Assembly: GCA_963674835.2 (NCBI GenBank)
Contig: CAXXKC010000001.1
Span: forward strand, 930,001-994,000
Direction: 5' to 3'
From: G963674835 sp963674835
GTDB taxonomy: Bacteria; Planctomycetota; Planctomycetia; Pirellulales; Thermoguttaceae
DNA: 64,000 nucleotides
The position numbers were made by a program, and so were the translations under genes. This document shows, piece after piece, positions 35,721 through 44,615 of this stretch. Under the pieces are notes generated by a model. That model had not been told where the DNA came from, searched no databases, and worked only from the letters and a program-made list of their open reading frames with translations. The first letter of the stretch is position 1. Each line of letters opens with the position of its first letter.

Positions 35721-36022
35721 GGCCGGCGGCGACTTGCGTCAGCCGTGTCTCTTGCCCTTTCACACGCTCTGCATCGACGCCGACATGTTGTCGCACCGCC
35801 TTGCTCGTCTGTCGCAGGGCATTAGCGCCGTGCGGCTGGCGTTCCTCAGTTCTACGACGACGTGGCGCAAGCCGGCGCGAAGTCCGCCAGATAGTTGCGA
35901 TCCCGCCGGCTCTGGCACGCGATCTGCATGCACGTCAACTCAGCGCCGTGTGCAGGTGGAAAGTCTGTTCAACGACGGCCTGCAACGGGTACCTGATGTG
36001 ACCTCAATAAGGGGAGGCATGT
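35721..36022. other. Intergenic stretch, no gene seen
   Basis: About 300 bases between the small hypothetical gene and the tyrosine-rich gene. No frame with a ribosome site or family resemblance was found. The last 20 bases include GGGGAGG, the ribosome site of the next gene. Confidence 0.4.
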
Positions 36023-36718
36023 ATGCGAACCGCAATGTGGATATTCGCAGTGGCAGGAATGCTGGCGTTTACCGGCAATCTAGCGTTTGCTCAGCAAAGC
36101 CCCGGGTCGATGCCGGGCCAACGGACGCACGACCCCAACATAACTAACCTGAGCACACCCCCCGGGCCGAGCACGACGAAAGGTCCGATGATTTCTGGAG
36201 GGACCTCCATGGACGGCAAGACTCTAATGAACGACAAGAACGAGGGATCCTCCAAGACTCCGACAACGGAATCCCTCGCCGAGAAGCCCACGACCGGCCA
36301 GTATCCGGAATCGCGTCAGGCCGTCCAATCCAACAACAACAGCGGCGACCAGTGGCGGTATCGATTCTACGGTGGCCAGTGGTGGTATTGGCTGCCTGAG
36401 GGGCGCTGGGTCTACTGGCGCAACGGCGATTGGCACAACTACAACCCGGAAACCTGCACGACGCCTCAGTCGAACGCCATTTACGGCTATGAATACTCAC
36501 CGGGTTACTATTCCGGCTACTCGAACTACCCATACTATCCGAGCTATGGCTACTATAACTCGTATCCCGGCTACTACAGCGGATGGTGGGGCCGCGGATA
36601 CTACGGCAGCCCCGAAGGCCGCGTCTACACAGGGCGCCATTTCTATGGCGAGGAACGCGGCGAAGGATTCCACGGCGGCGAAGCGTTTCACTCCGGAGGG
36701 CTTGGTTTCCGTCGCTAG
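36023..36718 (+). CDS. Tyrosine/glycine-rich secreted protein
   Basis: A 231-residue exported protein. The signal peptide is AVAGMLAFTGNLAFAQ. Residues 25-105 are low-complexity Ser/Thr/Pro/Gly. Residues 105-140 are Trp/Tyr-rich (WRYRFYGGQWWYWLPEGRW). Residues 150-200 are a Tyr-Gly-Ser-Pro repeat (EYSPGYYSGYSNY, then PSYGYYNSYPGYYSGWWGRG). Such repeats resemble matrix or adhesive proteins that stack or crosslink through aromatic rings. GGGGAGG precedes ATG 36023. Function inferred; a bidirectional terminator follows. Confidence 0.62.
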   Translation: MRTAMWIFAVAGMLAFTGNLAFAQQSPGSMPGQRTHDPNITNLSTPPGPSTTKGPMISGGTSMDGKTLMNDKNEGSSKTPTTESLAEKPTTGQYPESRQAVQSNNNSGDQWRYRFYGGQWWYWLPEGRWVYWRNGDWHNYNPETCTTPQSNAIYGYEYSPGYYSGYSNYPYYPSYGYYNSYPGYYSGWWGRGYYGSPEGRVYTGRHFYGEERGEGFHGGEAFHSGGLGFRR

Positions 36719-36754
36719 TCTGGTGTGAACGTACACGTCGCGAACGGTTGTTGC

Positions 36755-36792
36755 GGAACCGCCTTCCTGCGAGCTTGCAGCAAGGCGGTTCC
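36755..36792. terminator. Strong bidirectional terminator
   Basis: GGAACCGCCTT (36755-36765) pairs perfectly with AAGGCGGTTCC (36782-36792), with an inner CTGC/GCAG stem around a GAGCTT loop, followed by TTCTTGC. It lies between two convergent transcription units (the tyrosine-rich gene and the small-protein pair), though it is closer to the former. Confidence 0.75.
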
Positions 36793-36939
36793 TTCTTGCA
36801 CGACGGTCGCCAACAGCGAGCCGCCGACAATGCCCCTCGATGCGATCGGCGTCTGTCCCCAACCGCAATTCGCCTGCGTGGCTTCACCGCGAAAACCCGC
36901 CCCCCCGAAGGCCCCGCCGGACGCGGCTGAAGCAGCAAC

Positions 36940-37374
36940 TCAACTTCGCCGGGTAACGGTCAAGCTGCAGCGCGCCTCGTGGCAGTGCGACAGGTCGACC
37001 TCGCAGCGGTAGCCCAGCGGCTCGAGAACGCGCCGGTACAGAACGTCGCAATGGCGACAGTAGTCGGCGTAGGGCTCCATGTGCTTCAGTTCCAGAAGCC
37101 GCCCCATCGAAGGACAATGGTGCATCTCGATGCGGAACAGGCCGGCCTCTTCGTCCAGTTCCATCGTGAAATCGGCGGCCTCTTCGTTAAGCGTGTGGTT
37201 CCAGTACATCCAGCAGCCACGAATCCCATGGGTGATAACCAGGTCGCGCAGATTGCCCAGGAACCGATCCGACAGGTAGTTCCAGAAGTCCTCCACCGCC
37301 TCGCGACCGCCGCGATCGTGCAGGAACTTGAACATCTCGCTATAGGCGGGGATGAATTCCGTGCAGGAAATCAT
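36940..37374 (-). CDS. Small Cys/His-rich protein B of a coupled paralogous pair
   Basis: A 144-residue soluble protein. It shares a layout with its upstream partner (37371-37838): a helical N-terminus (GREAVEDFWNYLSDRFLGNLRDL), then an LF-x-(3-4)-CP motif (GLFRIEMHHCPSMGRL), then a C-terminal beta part ending in TRRS. It is richer in Cys and His than its partner (YCRHCDVLYRR, then DLSHCHEARC), which suggests a metal site or disulfides. The spacing recalls the L-2-amino-thiazoline-4-carboxylic-acid hydrolase family (PF14196), but this is tentative. ATG 37374 overlaps the partner's stop (ATGA at 37371-37374). It has no signal peptide. Confidence 0.5.
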   Translation of the reverse strand: MISCTEFIPAYSEMFKFLHDRGGREAVEDFWNYLSDRFLGNLRDLVITHGIRGCWMYWNHTLNEEAADFTMELDEEAGLFRIEMHHCPSMGRLLELKHMEPYADYCRHCDVLYRRVLEPLGYRCEVDLSHCHEARCSLTVTRRS

Positions 37375-37838
37375 GAAGGCCTCCGGAAGAAGTGCTGAAT
37401 GCTGTGGCCCGTCGCGCCGTCGTAGTCCAACAGCTCAGCGTCGAAGGCTGTCCCCTCGCAAATGGCCTCGTTCACCGTGCGGACCGTCTCGAAAAACAGC
37501 GGCGATACCGGGTACCCCTCTTTGCGCATGTGCATTACAGCCGGGCACGTTTCGAGTTCCAGGAACAAGTCGTCGTCGGTCAGGCTGATGCGCGGCTCGG
37601 CACCTTCCACCCGATAGACCTGCTCAAAGTGTTCCTTCAGCGCGATCAGCCCCCGTTGACCGAGCTCGTCGGTCAGCGGCGCATAGTACGCCCGAGCAAA
37701 CTGCCGCAGATAGTCGCGGACCGCGTCCTTGCCGAAGCGCTGGGCGATGTAGTCCAGCCCAACGCTCAGCGCACCGTGAAAGTCTTTGTGCAGGTATTGG
37801 TTATCGTTTGCCCGACGCGTCACCACTTCTTTGCTCAT
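37371..37838 (-). CDS. Small protein A of a coupled paralogous pair
   Basis: A 155-residue soluble protein of unknown function: NDNQYLHKDFHGALSVGLDY, then GKDAVRDYLRQFARAYYAPL, then DDLFLELETCPAVMHM, then a conserved-looking tail (EAICEGTAFDAELLDYDGA). It is homologous in layout to the next gene downstream, including the LF-x-(3-4)-CP motif and a C-terminal Asp/Ala then RR end. GGAG lies about 9 bases before ATG 37838. The two genes overlap by 4 bases, so a stoichiometric heterodimer is a reasonable inference. No pathway can be named from the neighbours. Confidence 0.52.
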   Translation of the reverse strand: MSKEVVTRRANDNQYLHKDFHGALSVGLDYIAQRFGKDAVRDYLRQFARAYYAPLTDELGQRGLIALKEHFEQVYRVEGAEPRISLTDDDLFLELETCPAVMHMRKEGYPVSPLFFETVRTVNEAICEGTAFDAELLDYDGATGHSIQHFFRRPS

Positions 37839-38021
37839 AACAACACACTCCGATCGGCTGGTGTCAACATCTTACGCTCCCGTGCCACGAGGTTCAAGCG
37901 ACGGAATCGGCGTCTTGCTTGACGCCGGCGCAAGCTGCTGTGCAGAATGGGCTGTTAGCGGTGGACCGAAGGGAGCCGCGCACTGGACGAAAGGTGTTTT
38001 TTGCAACAAGGAGATTAGCCC

Positions 38022-39104
38022 ATGGCGGTTCGACTCATGACAGCAGTGTTGGCAACGTTCGTGGCGGGTGCCGCGGCCGCGGGTGGGCTGTTCGAAGATG
38101 TCCACGTACTGAAGTGGCAGAAGGGCCCCCACGGCTACCGTGGCTCGATGGGCGATTTCGTACAGTTGGCCGACGGATCGCTGATGATGTCGTTCACCAA
38201 GGACGGCATCCAGGCGATCAAGTCGACCGACCAGGGAAAGACCTGGGGCGAGCCGTGCATGCTGATTCCCAACCCTCAGCCGCCAGCCAAGGGCTATTAC
38301 TGCCATCCGAGTTTCCTCCGGCTCGACGATGGCAACATCCTCATGTCGTACATCTACGCTACCTATCCCACGACGCCTTACTACGGCCACAACTACTACC
38401 GCCGATCGGCCGACGACGGCAAGACCTGGACCGACCAGTTCCTGCTCACCCCACAAGCCGGCTACGTGCTCGTCCACAACGATCGGCTGTTGAAACTATC
38501 GACTGGCCGCCTCGTGGCCATCGCCGAGTACAAGGCCTATTGGCCCAGCACCAACGACCACGGCGGTTACGTCGGCATGTCGTTCTTCTCCGACGACGGT
38601 GGGTATAGCTGGCAGCCCAGCAAGAACACCGTCGACATGCACCCGCTGGAAGTCCAGGAAGCCGACGCCGTCGAGCTCAAGGATGGCCGGGTGATGATGT
38701 TCGCGCGCACGTACAGCGGGTACCCCGTTCGCGCCTACTCGTCCGATAAGTGTGAAAGCTGGTCCAAGGGTGAGCCGATGAAGGAGTTGCCGATGCCGTA
38801 CGCGGGGCTGCCCACCGTGCGGCGAATTCCGTCGACCGGCGATCTGTTGTTCATCTGGAACAGCGAGAAATCGACCGACAAGCAGGATTCGAGAATTCAT
38901 CGGCGCTGCGCCCTGACGACGGCCATCTCGAAGGACGAAGGCAAGACGTTCGAGCCGTTCCGGTACATTGCCCGCAATCCGGAGGACGATTTCGGCTACC
39001 AGTGCGTGACCTTCCTGGGCAAGGATCTGGCTCTGGTCGGCTACCACGCCCGCGACGGCCTCCACGTGGCACGGATCGGCATCGACTGGTTCTACGGCAA
39101 GTAG
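38022..39104 (+). CDS. Exported sialidase-superfamily (BNR-repeat) protein
   Basis: A 360-residue exported protein with a short signal peptide (TAVLATFVAGAAAA). It is built almost wholly from a sialidase-type propeller. Asp-box repeats include STDQGKTWGEP, SADDGKTWTDQ and SDDGGYSWQPS, with DFVQLADGSLMMSF and FLRLDDGNILMSY strands between. No lectin extension is present, unlike the protein at 19386. Enzymes of this fold hydrolyse terminal sugars, but the exact sugar is unknown. AAGGAG lies 9 bases before ATG 38022. It begins a plus-strand run with the SGNH and BNR genes that follow. Confidence 0.75.
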   Translation: MAVRLMTAVLATFVAGAAAAGGLFEDVHVLKWQKGPHGYRGSMGDFVQLADGSLMMSFTKDGIQAIKSTDQGKTWGEPCMLIPNPQPPAKGYYCHPSFLRLDDGNILMSYIYATYPTTPYYGHNYYRRSADDGKTWTDQFLLTPQAGYVLVHNDRLLKLSTGRLVAIAEYKAYWPSTNDHGGYVGMSFFSDDGGYSWQPSKNTVDMHPLEVQEADAVELKDGRVMMFARTYSGYPVRAYSSDKCESWSKGEPMKELPMPYAGLPTVRRIPSTGDLLFIWNSEKSTDKQDSRIHRRCALTTAISKDEGKTFEPFRYIARNPEDDFGYQCVTFLGKDLALVGYHARDGLHVARIGIDWFYGK

Positions 39105-39139
39105 CGCAGTTCAGGAACCGTACCGAAGCGAGGGTTGGC

Positions 39140-40465
39140 ATGAACGTTCCGTATCGGCACAAGATGGCGGCAATCGCGATTGCTGCGAGCCTGATCGTCG
39201 GATCCGGTCGGGCGCTGGCTGTTGAGGCCAACGGGCTGGAAATCGTCCCGGCCAGCGGCTTAACCCTCCTCGTCAAACCTGGCCAGTGCACGGTCGATGG
39301 GCGCCCCGTCAAGGTCGCCGCAACGGCCACCCTGCGTTTCGAGCCGGCAAAGATCGAGCAGGTTCGCAACGAAAAGCATCGTCTGGTGGCCGAGAAGCCT
39401 CGTGGCTGGGCGGTGGGAACTCGGCTGCAGGGCTGCGTGAGTCGCAGGACGACCCTGCCCGGATGCCTCGTGCCCGGCTCCGTCGTCGTCAAGGATTCTC
39501 CCGACGGCAAGCCTTACGTGCTCGGGAAAGATTACCTCGTCGACGACGCATGGGGTATGCTCGGCCGCATCGAGGGTGGTCGCATCGGGGCTCGAACCGA
39601 TGTCTACGTCGACTACCGTTACAGCCTCATGCGGTTGGATGCCGTGCAAGTCTCGCCCGAGGGCGTCGTTTCCATACGCAGCGGAGAAGACGCCAAAACG
39701 TGTCCCCACCCGCCCCAGGCCCAGGAAGGCTCCATGGCGATTGCCAACATACTGTTGGACTACAACTCGCAGGAATTGAAGTCGACCGATATCTTCCCCG
39801 TCGGGCCACCGCTTCCTGCGCCCACGCCCGACGCGCTGCGTCAGAAGGCCCAGCGGGTGGCGAAGACCCGCGCAAAGCTCGAACAGGGCCAGCGGCTGCT
39901 CATCGGCTTCTGGGGCGACAGCGTCACCTGCGGCGGCGATGCCAGCTCGCCGGAAAAGCGATTCGCCGACGGGTTCGTCGCCCGACTGCGGGAGAAGTAT
40001 CCCAAAGCCCAGATCGACTTCTTCAACGCGGGCATCGGCGGCAGCAATACCAACCAGCGACTACCCAACCTCGACCAGGACGTCCTCCAGAAACGGCCCG
40101 ACCTGGTCGTCATCGAGTATGTCAACGACATGGGCTTCACGCCCGAGACAATGCGCAAGCACTACTACCAGGCCATCGACCAGATCCGGGCCATCGGCGC
40201 AGAGGTGATCCTGATTACCCCCCACTTCACCATGCCCAGGTCGATGGGCTTCGAAGATGTTTGGAGCCAAGATCAACGGGCCGCATGCCAGGCCTTGCGC
40301 GAGATCGCCGAGGAGAAGCAAGTTGGCCTCGCCGACGCCGCCCGAGTGTGGCAACACTTGTGCAAAGAGGGAATTCCCTACACCACGCTGTTGTACAACG
40401 GCATCAACCACCCCGACGACCGGGGCCACAAGATCTTCATCGAAGAGTTGATGAAGTCGTTCTGA
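39140..40465 (+). CDS. Exported SGNH/GDSL hydrolase with N-terminal beta domain
   Basis: A 441-residue secreted protein. The signal peptide is AAIAIAASLIVGSGRALA. Residues 30-220 are beta-rich, probably a carbohydrate-binding region. The SGNH fold then begins: block I GFWGDSVTCGG with Ser261, block II GIGGSNTNQRL, block III EYVNDMGF, and block V NGINHPDDRGH. SGNH proteins are esterases or acyl-hydrolases, often deacetylating glycans. It lies 35 bases after the BNR gene and is probably co-transcribed with it. Confidence 0.78.
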   Translation: MNVPYRHKMAAIAIAASLIVGSGRALAVEANGLEIVPASGLTLLVKPGQCTVDGRPVKVAATATLRFEPAKIEQVRNEKHRLVAEKPRGWAVGTRLQGCVSRRTTLPGCLVPGSVVVKDSPDGKPYVLGKDYLVDDAWGMLGRIEGGRIGARTDVYVDYRYSLMRLDAVQVSPEGVVSIRSGEDAKTCPHPPQAQEGSMAIANILLDYNSQELKSTDIFPVGPPLPAPTPDALRQKAQRVAKTRAKLEQGQRLLIGFWGDSVTCGGDASSPEKRFADGFVARLREKYPKAQIDFFNAGIGGSNTNQRLPNLDQDVLQKRPDLVVIEYVNDMGFTPETMRKHYYQAIDQIRAIGAEVILITPHFTMPRSMGFEDVWSQDQRAACQALREIAEEKQVGLADAARVWQHLCKEGIPYTTLLYNGINHPDDRGHKIFIEELMKSF

Positions 40466-40591
40466 GCAGGACATAATGTCATGGCGGCCGGGTCGACGAG
40501 AGTCACGACCGTAAACCGGCGATCTCCGACGATCCAGGCACGGATTCGAGCTCGCATCCAACCCAATCACCTAGTAAGGAGTCCATCTGAG

Positions 40592-41674
40592 ATGCAAAGC
40601 AAACTGCGGGTACTACTGGTTGCGGCGGCCATCGGTTGCGCCGCGCTCTGCGGCCGGGCCGAGGATGCGTCGCGTTGGGTCAACCCGCTCGCCAAACCGC
40701 TGGAAGTCACCACAAACGGCCCGTTCACCGAACTGGCCGACGGCAACCTCATGACCATTAATGACCAAGGAATGTGCACGAGCACCGACGACGGCAAGAC
40801 CTGGTCCCAACCGCAGCCCGTTTGCGAGGGTCTGGCCGGCCTGAAAGGCGAGCCCGCTTCGTACTACGTCGTACGCACCCGAAACGGCGCGCTCGTGGCC
40901 GTCTACCTGGACGGCACCACGTACAACTTCTCGTGGGACCGCGAGATCAACCAGCCCAAGGACGACTGCCGCCTGGAGATTTGGGCCGTTCGCAGTCTCG
41001 ACGGCGGCAAGACCTGGGTCGACCGCCAGCGACTGCTGGAAGGCTACAACCCCAACTTCTTCGGCTTCATCCAGACCCGCGACGGCCGGCTGGTCGCCAC
41101 GGTTCCCCATCTCGTTCCCAACCCGGGCCGCTACGTGGCTTGCTCTCTCACCTCTAGTGACGACGGCAAGACGTGGACCCGCAGCAATCTGATCGACCTT
41201 GGCGGTCACGGTGACCACTCGGGCGCCATGGAGCCCACCGTGGCCGAACTCAGCGACGGCCGGCTGCTCATGCTCATTCGCACCCATTGGGGCCGCTTCT
41301 GGGAAGCCTTCTCCGACGACGGCGGCCTGAACTGGCGCACCATCATCCCGAGCCAGATCGAGTCGACCTCGGCGCCCGGCTTCCTGTTGAAACTGCACAG
41401 CGGACGCCTCGCACTGGTGCGCAACGGCAAGGAGGGACGCGAGGAGTTGCTCATCGCCTTCTCGTCCGACGACGCCAAGACCTGGACCAAGCCAATCGTC
41501 CTTGCCCGACAGAAAGGCGGTCAGTTGAGCTACCCGTTCGTCCTCGAACGGCGTCCTGGTGAAATCTGGGTGATCGCTGGCTTCGCCTCGAAACAGCCTT
41601 GGAAGGAGCCTGATCCGCTCAGGCTCAGAATCTCCGAAGAAGACTTCTGGCGCGAAGCACACAAGACGCCGTAA
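40592..41674 (+). CDS. Exported sialidase-superfamily (BNR-repeat) protein
   Basis: A 360-residue secreted sialidase-like protein, third of its kind here. The signal is RVLLVAAAIGCAALCGRA. Asp-boxes: STDDGKTWSQP, SLDGGKTWVDR, SSDDGKTWTRS, SDDGGLNWRTI and SSDDAKTWTKP. The strands NGPFTELADGNLMTIND and MEPTVAELSDGRLLMLIRT match bacterial sialidase/exo-glycosidase propellers. AAGGAG lies about 12 bases before ATG 40592; the frame extends to 40481 without support. It ends 36 bases before the stop of the convergent ceramidase-like gene. Confidence 0.75.
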   Translation: MQSKLRVLLVAAAIGCAALCGRAEDASRWVNPLAKPLEVTTNGPFTELADGNLMTINDQGMCTSTDDGKTWSQPQPVCEGLAGLKGEPASYYVVRTRNGALVAVYLDGTTYNFSWDREINQPKDDCRLEIWAVRSLDGGKTWVDRQRLLEGYNPNFFGFIQTRDGRLVATVPHLVPNPGRYVACSLTSSDDGKTWTRSNLIDLGGHGDHSGAMEPTVAELSDGRLLMLIRTHWGRFWEAFSDDGGLNWRTIIPSQIESTSAPGFLLKLHSGRLALVRNGKEGREELLIAFSSDDAKTWTKPIVLARQKGGQLSYPFVLERRPGEIWVIAGFASKQPWKEPDPLRLRISEEDFWREAHKTP

Positions 41675-41710
41675 GCCAGGATCGGCCCGTTTGCGCGCCG
41701 AGGGTCCGAC

Positions 41711-43162
41711 CTACGATATCCCGCGCCGCTTCGGCGGCGCGGCATCGTACAGTTCGTCGAGCATCGCCACCGCCTCGTCGACCATGGCTTCGCCCGTACC
41801 CACTTCGAGCATACTGTGCCAACCGGCCCATGTCTGGTAGCCGCCATCGGCATAGGCCTGTCGGTCGGGGATGTAGCCGGTCTTCACGTTGGCCAGCCCA
41901 ACGACGCACGTGTGCCGGAAGGGCGATCGCCGGCGAATCTCCAATCCCAGTCGGGCGAACAGTTCGCCGGGAATACCCACCAGCGCGAGATCGCCCAGCC
42001 GAATCGCCTGGAGGCGTGTCTGCCGCGCCTCGCCCTGGTGCGGCACCATCTCCTTGCGCATGGTATGGAACACTTTGATATAGTGCGCGGCGGCTTTGGG
42101 AGCATATCGCTCCACGTAGGCCTTCACCGCGGCTGCCTCCTTCGCTTCGTCGAAGCGGCGCACGCGATAAGAAAACTGCCGGTTCAACACTTTCACCGGC
42201 CCGGGCTGCGCCGGCTGCACGCGTCCCAACGCCTCTTCGATCGCGTCGGCCAGTCGGTGCACGCACTCGGCCGCGGGAACGCCGCTGTCCGTGTACGTCG
42301 CATTGTGGGTGGATCCGATCGCGCCGGGCAGGAACAGAGTCGTGGCTCCGTGGCGTCGCTCGATCTCCAACGCCGTCAGACCATAGAAACAGGGCGACAT
42401 GCAGTCTTCGCGAATCCGCCCGATATTGTGCACCGAGTGGTTGAAGGCCAAGCCGGCATACGTGCCATCGGAACGCTTCAGCGCCAACACGTACAAATCG
42501 GGGTCGTAGGGACCCGTCGGCCGCACGACGTCCTTCGCTTCGTAACCATACCAGCCGACGCCGCCGTCTTTCAGCAGCAAGCGGCTGTTGCAACCGACGG
42601 TCGCCTCCTGGCTCTGGCCAAACAGCACGGCCGCTTCCGACGCCGATTTCCCGCTGTCCATCGCCGCCATCGCCTTGACCGCTGCCAGCACACTCCCCTC
42701 CTCCATGCGGCGCAGGTACTCCGCGTCGGGTGTGATGCCGAAGGCGTTCGTCATCACGGGGCCGCTGTGGGTGTGCGTTGCACAGATGAGGATATTGCTC
42801 TCGGGGATGCCCGTCGCCGCAGCGATTCGTCTGGCGGCGTTCTCCGTCATGGGCAGCATGATGTTCTGGGCGTCGAGCGAGATCAGGCAGATGCGCTCGT
42901 CGCCGTCCAACACCAGCGAGTTGGCGCGGAACTCGCCCTCCCACGGCTTGCCAAAGACCTTCTTCTCCGCGTGGAGTTCGGCCATGTTATCGTCGGTAAG
43001 CTTCACCGAGGCCGAGGCCGCCCGGACCGTGGTCGGTGCACTTGCGGCGTCGGCTTTGCCGGCGGGCTCCCCCGCGTGCCCCCGGCCGGAATGCGAGGCC
43101 GCCAATGCGCCGAGTCCGCCCGCCGTGGCGAGGACGAAGTTGCGGCGACTGAGCTTGTTCAT
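41711..43162 (-). CDS. Tat-exported ceramidase-like protein
   Basis: A 483-residue paralogue of the protein at 22308, exported by Tat (SRRNFVLATAGGLGALAAS). The family regions are present: RANSLVLDGDERICLISLDAQ, then the metal motif CATHTHSGP near residue 130, then FNHSVHNIG near 230. At the place of the nucleophilic serine it reads PGAIGSTHN, so a serine is available, unlike in the other copy. It probably hydrolyses an N-acyl lipid; the substrate is inferred. GGGGTAG precedes ATG 43162. It follows the GH13 gene by 40 bases on the same strand, so the two may be co-transcribed. Confidence 0.72.
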   Translation of the reverse strand: MNKLSRRNFVLATAGGLGALAASHSGRGHAGEPAGKADAASAPTTVRAASASVKLTDDNMAELHAEKKVFGKPWEGEFRANSLVLDGDERICLISLDAQNIMLPMTENAARRIAAATGIPESNILICATHTHSGPVMTNAFGITPDAEYLRRMEEGSVLAAVKAMAAMDSGKSASEAAVLFGQSQEATVGCNSRLLLKDGGVGWYGYEAKDVVRPTGPYDPDLYVLALKRSDGTYAGLAFNHSVHNIGRIREDCMSPCFYGLTALEIERRHGATTLFLPGAIGSTHNATYTDSGVPAAECVHRLADAIEEALGRVQPAQPGPVKVLNRQFSYRVRRFDEAKEAAAVKAYVERYAPKAAAHYIKVFHTMRKEMVPHQGEARQTRLQAIRLGDLALVGIPGELFARLGLEIRRRSPFRHTCVVGLANVKTGYIPDRQAYADGGYQTWAGWHSMLEVGTGEAMVDEAVAMLDELYDAAPPKRRGIS

Positions 43163-43202
43163 GATCTACCCCGCAGATTCAAGGAAACTCTGTGAGCCTG
43201 GT

Positions 43203-44615
43203 TCACTTCGCTCCACGCGCACCGACATAGTATCCGTATCCGTCCAGGGTGAAGGCACTCTTGCCGCTACCATCCACACCTGTAGCGAGCAGCGGTTGCA
43301 GCGCCGATCCCGCTTCGCCGGGCACCGTCACCTGAACGTCCACCTTCTTGCCCGTCAGGTTCACGACCGAGAGAATCTGTTTCCCCTCCAGCGTCCGCAG
43401 ATAGGAGAGCACGGCGTTGGGTGCCGTGTTGTCGAGCCAGGCTAGCGCGCCGTCGGTCAACGGTCGTTGCGCATGCCGCATTGCGCAAAGCTCTTTGCAC
43501 AGTTTCCGCCGGCGCTTGCCTTCGGGTGTATCGCCGGCGGCCCAGTCGATCGGCATCCGCCCGAAGAGCGTGTTTCGGGCCGTGTCGGCCACCTCCTGCC
43601 CGTTGTACAACATGGGCACGCCATCCAGCGTGAAGAGCATCGCCAAAATGGCGTTCACGCATCGGCTGCCCCACGCCTTCTCGATGCGGTTGTTGAACGC
43701 GTCGGTGGCGATGTCGTGGTTGTCGATATAGCGGATGAACCGCGTGCCGCGCGGGCGTTGGGCGGCCATGGTTTCCCAAGTCTTGCGGACGGCCGACACC
43801 GGCTCGCCTCGTTCGATCACACGGCGAAGCGTGCCGAACCAAGTGAAGCTGTAGTTCAGATCGAACGCCTTCAGTTGGTCTTCCCGGCGCTCGCATTCCG
43901 ACAGCATGCCCACGTCGGGCTTGATCTTCTCCAGACGAACTCGCGCCGTTTCCCAGAAGTCCAGCGGAATGCCGCCCGCCACGTCGCAACGAAACCCGTC
44001 GGCGCCGAAATCGCGAACCCAATACTCCATGTTCTGCCACAGATACTCGCGGAGTGCGGGGTTGGCGAGGTTCATGGCCGGGAAACCCCAGGCGGCCGTC
44101 ACCACCTTGTCATCCTTGTCTCGTTTGACAAAGTCGGGGTGTTCCTTGAGAAAGACGGCGTTCGGGCCGCAGTGCAGGTAGACCATGTCGAGCAGCACGT
44201 GCATGCCCAGCTTGTGAGCCGTGGCGATGAACGTCTTCAGGTCGTCATCCGTTCCATACTCCGGATCGACATGATAGTAGTCTTTCATGCGATACGGGTT
44301 GCGAGGGTTGTTCATGCCCGAGGCTCTCTGGCGCGGGCTCCACGACTTCTGATTCGGATCGTCGTCCGACACAAAGACGGGGCACAGGTAGATGATGTCG
44401 ACCCCGATGTCGGCCACGTCCGGCAAGCGCGCCGTGGCTGCCTTCAGCGTGCCCTCCGGCGTGAAGGCGCGCGGCTGGATCTGATACATGACGCCGCGGG
44501 TGACCCATTCGGGCGACGACCGCGCACGTTGTTCGCTGAGGGAAGCCGCCGGCGCAGCTTGCACCTCCGCAGTCAGCAACAACAGCCCTATCGCCGTAAT
44601 CAGCACGCTCTTCAT
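43203..44615 (-). CDS. Exported GH13 alpha-amylase-family enzyme
   Basis: A 470-residue exported glycosidase of family GH13 acting on alpha-glucans or related sugars. The signal is VLITAIGLLLLTAEVQA. The TIM-barrel motifs are intact: region I DMVYLHCGPN, region II DGFRCDVAG with nucleophile Asp211, region III LSECER with acid/base Glu240, and region IV YIDNHD with Asp301. A short C-terminal beta domain ends it (LPDGYGYYVGA-like end). No long B domain or starch-binding module is seen. ATG 44615 has a GGAAAGGG ribosome site and starts the signal peptide. Divergent from the gene at 44968, with a dyad between them. Confidence 0.88.
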   Translation of the reverse strand: MKSVLITAIGLLLLTAEVQAAPAASLSEQRARSSPEWVTRGVMYQIQPRAFTPEGTLKAATARLPDVADIGVDIIYLCPVFVSDDDPNQKSWSPRQRASGMNNPRNPYRMKDYYHVDPEYGTDDDLKTFIATAHKLGMHVLLDMVYLHCGPNAVFLKEHPDFVKRDKDDKVVTAAWGFPAMNLANPALREYLWQNMEYWVRDFGADGFRCDVAGGIPLDFWETARVRLEKIKPDVGMLSECERREDQLKAFDLNYSFTWFGTLRRVIERGEPVSAVRKTWETMAAQRPRGTRFIRYIDNHDIATDAFNNRIEKAWGSRCVNAILAMLFTLDGVPMLYNGQEVADTARNTLFGRMPIDWAAGDTPEGKRRRKLCKELCAMRHAQRPLTDGALAWLDNTAPNAVLSYLRTLEGKQILSVVNLTGKKVDVQVTVPGEAGSALQPLLATGVDGSGKSAFTLDGYGYYVGARGAK

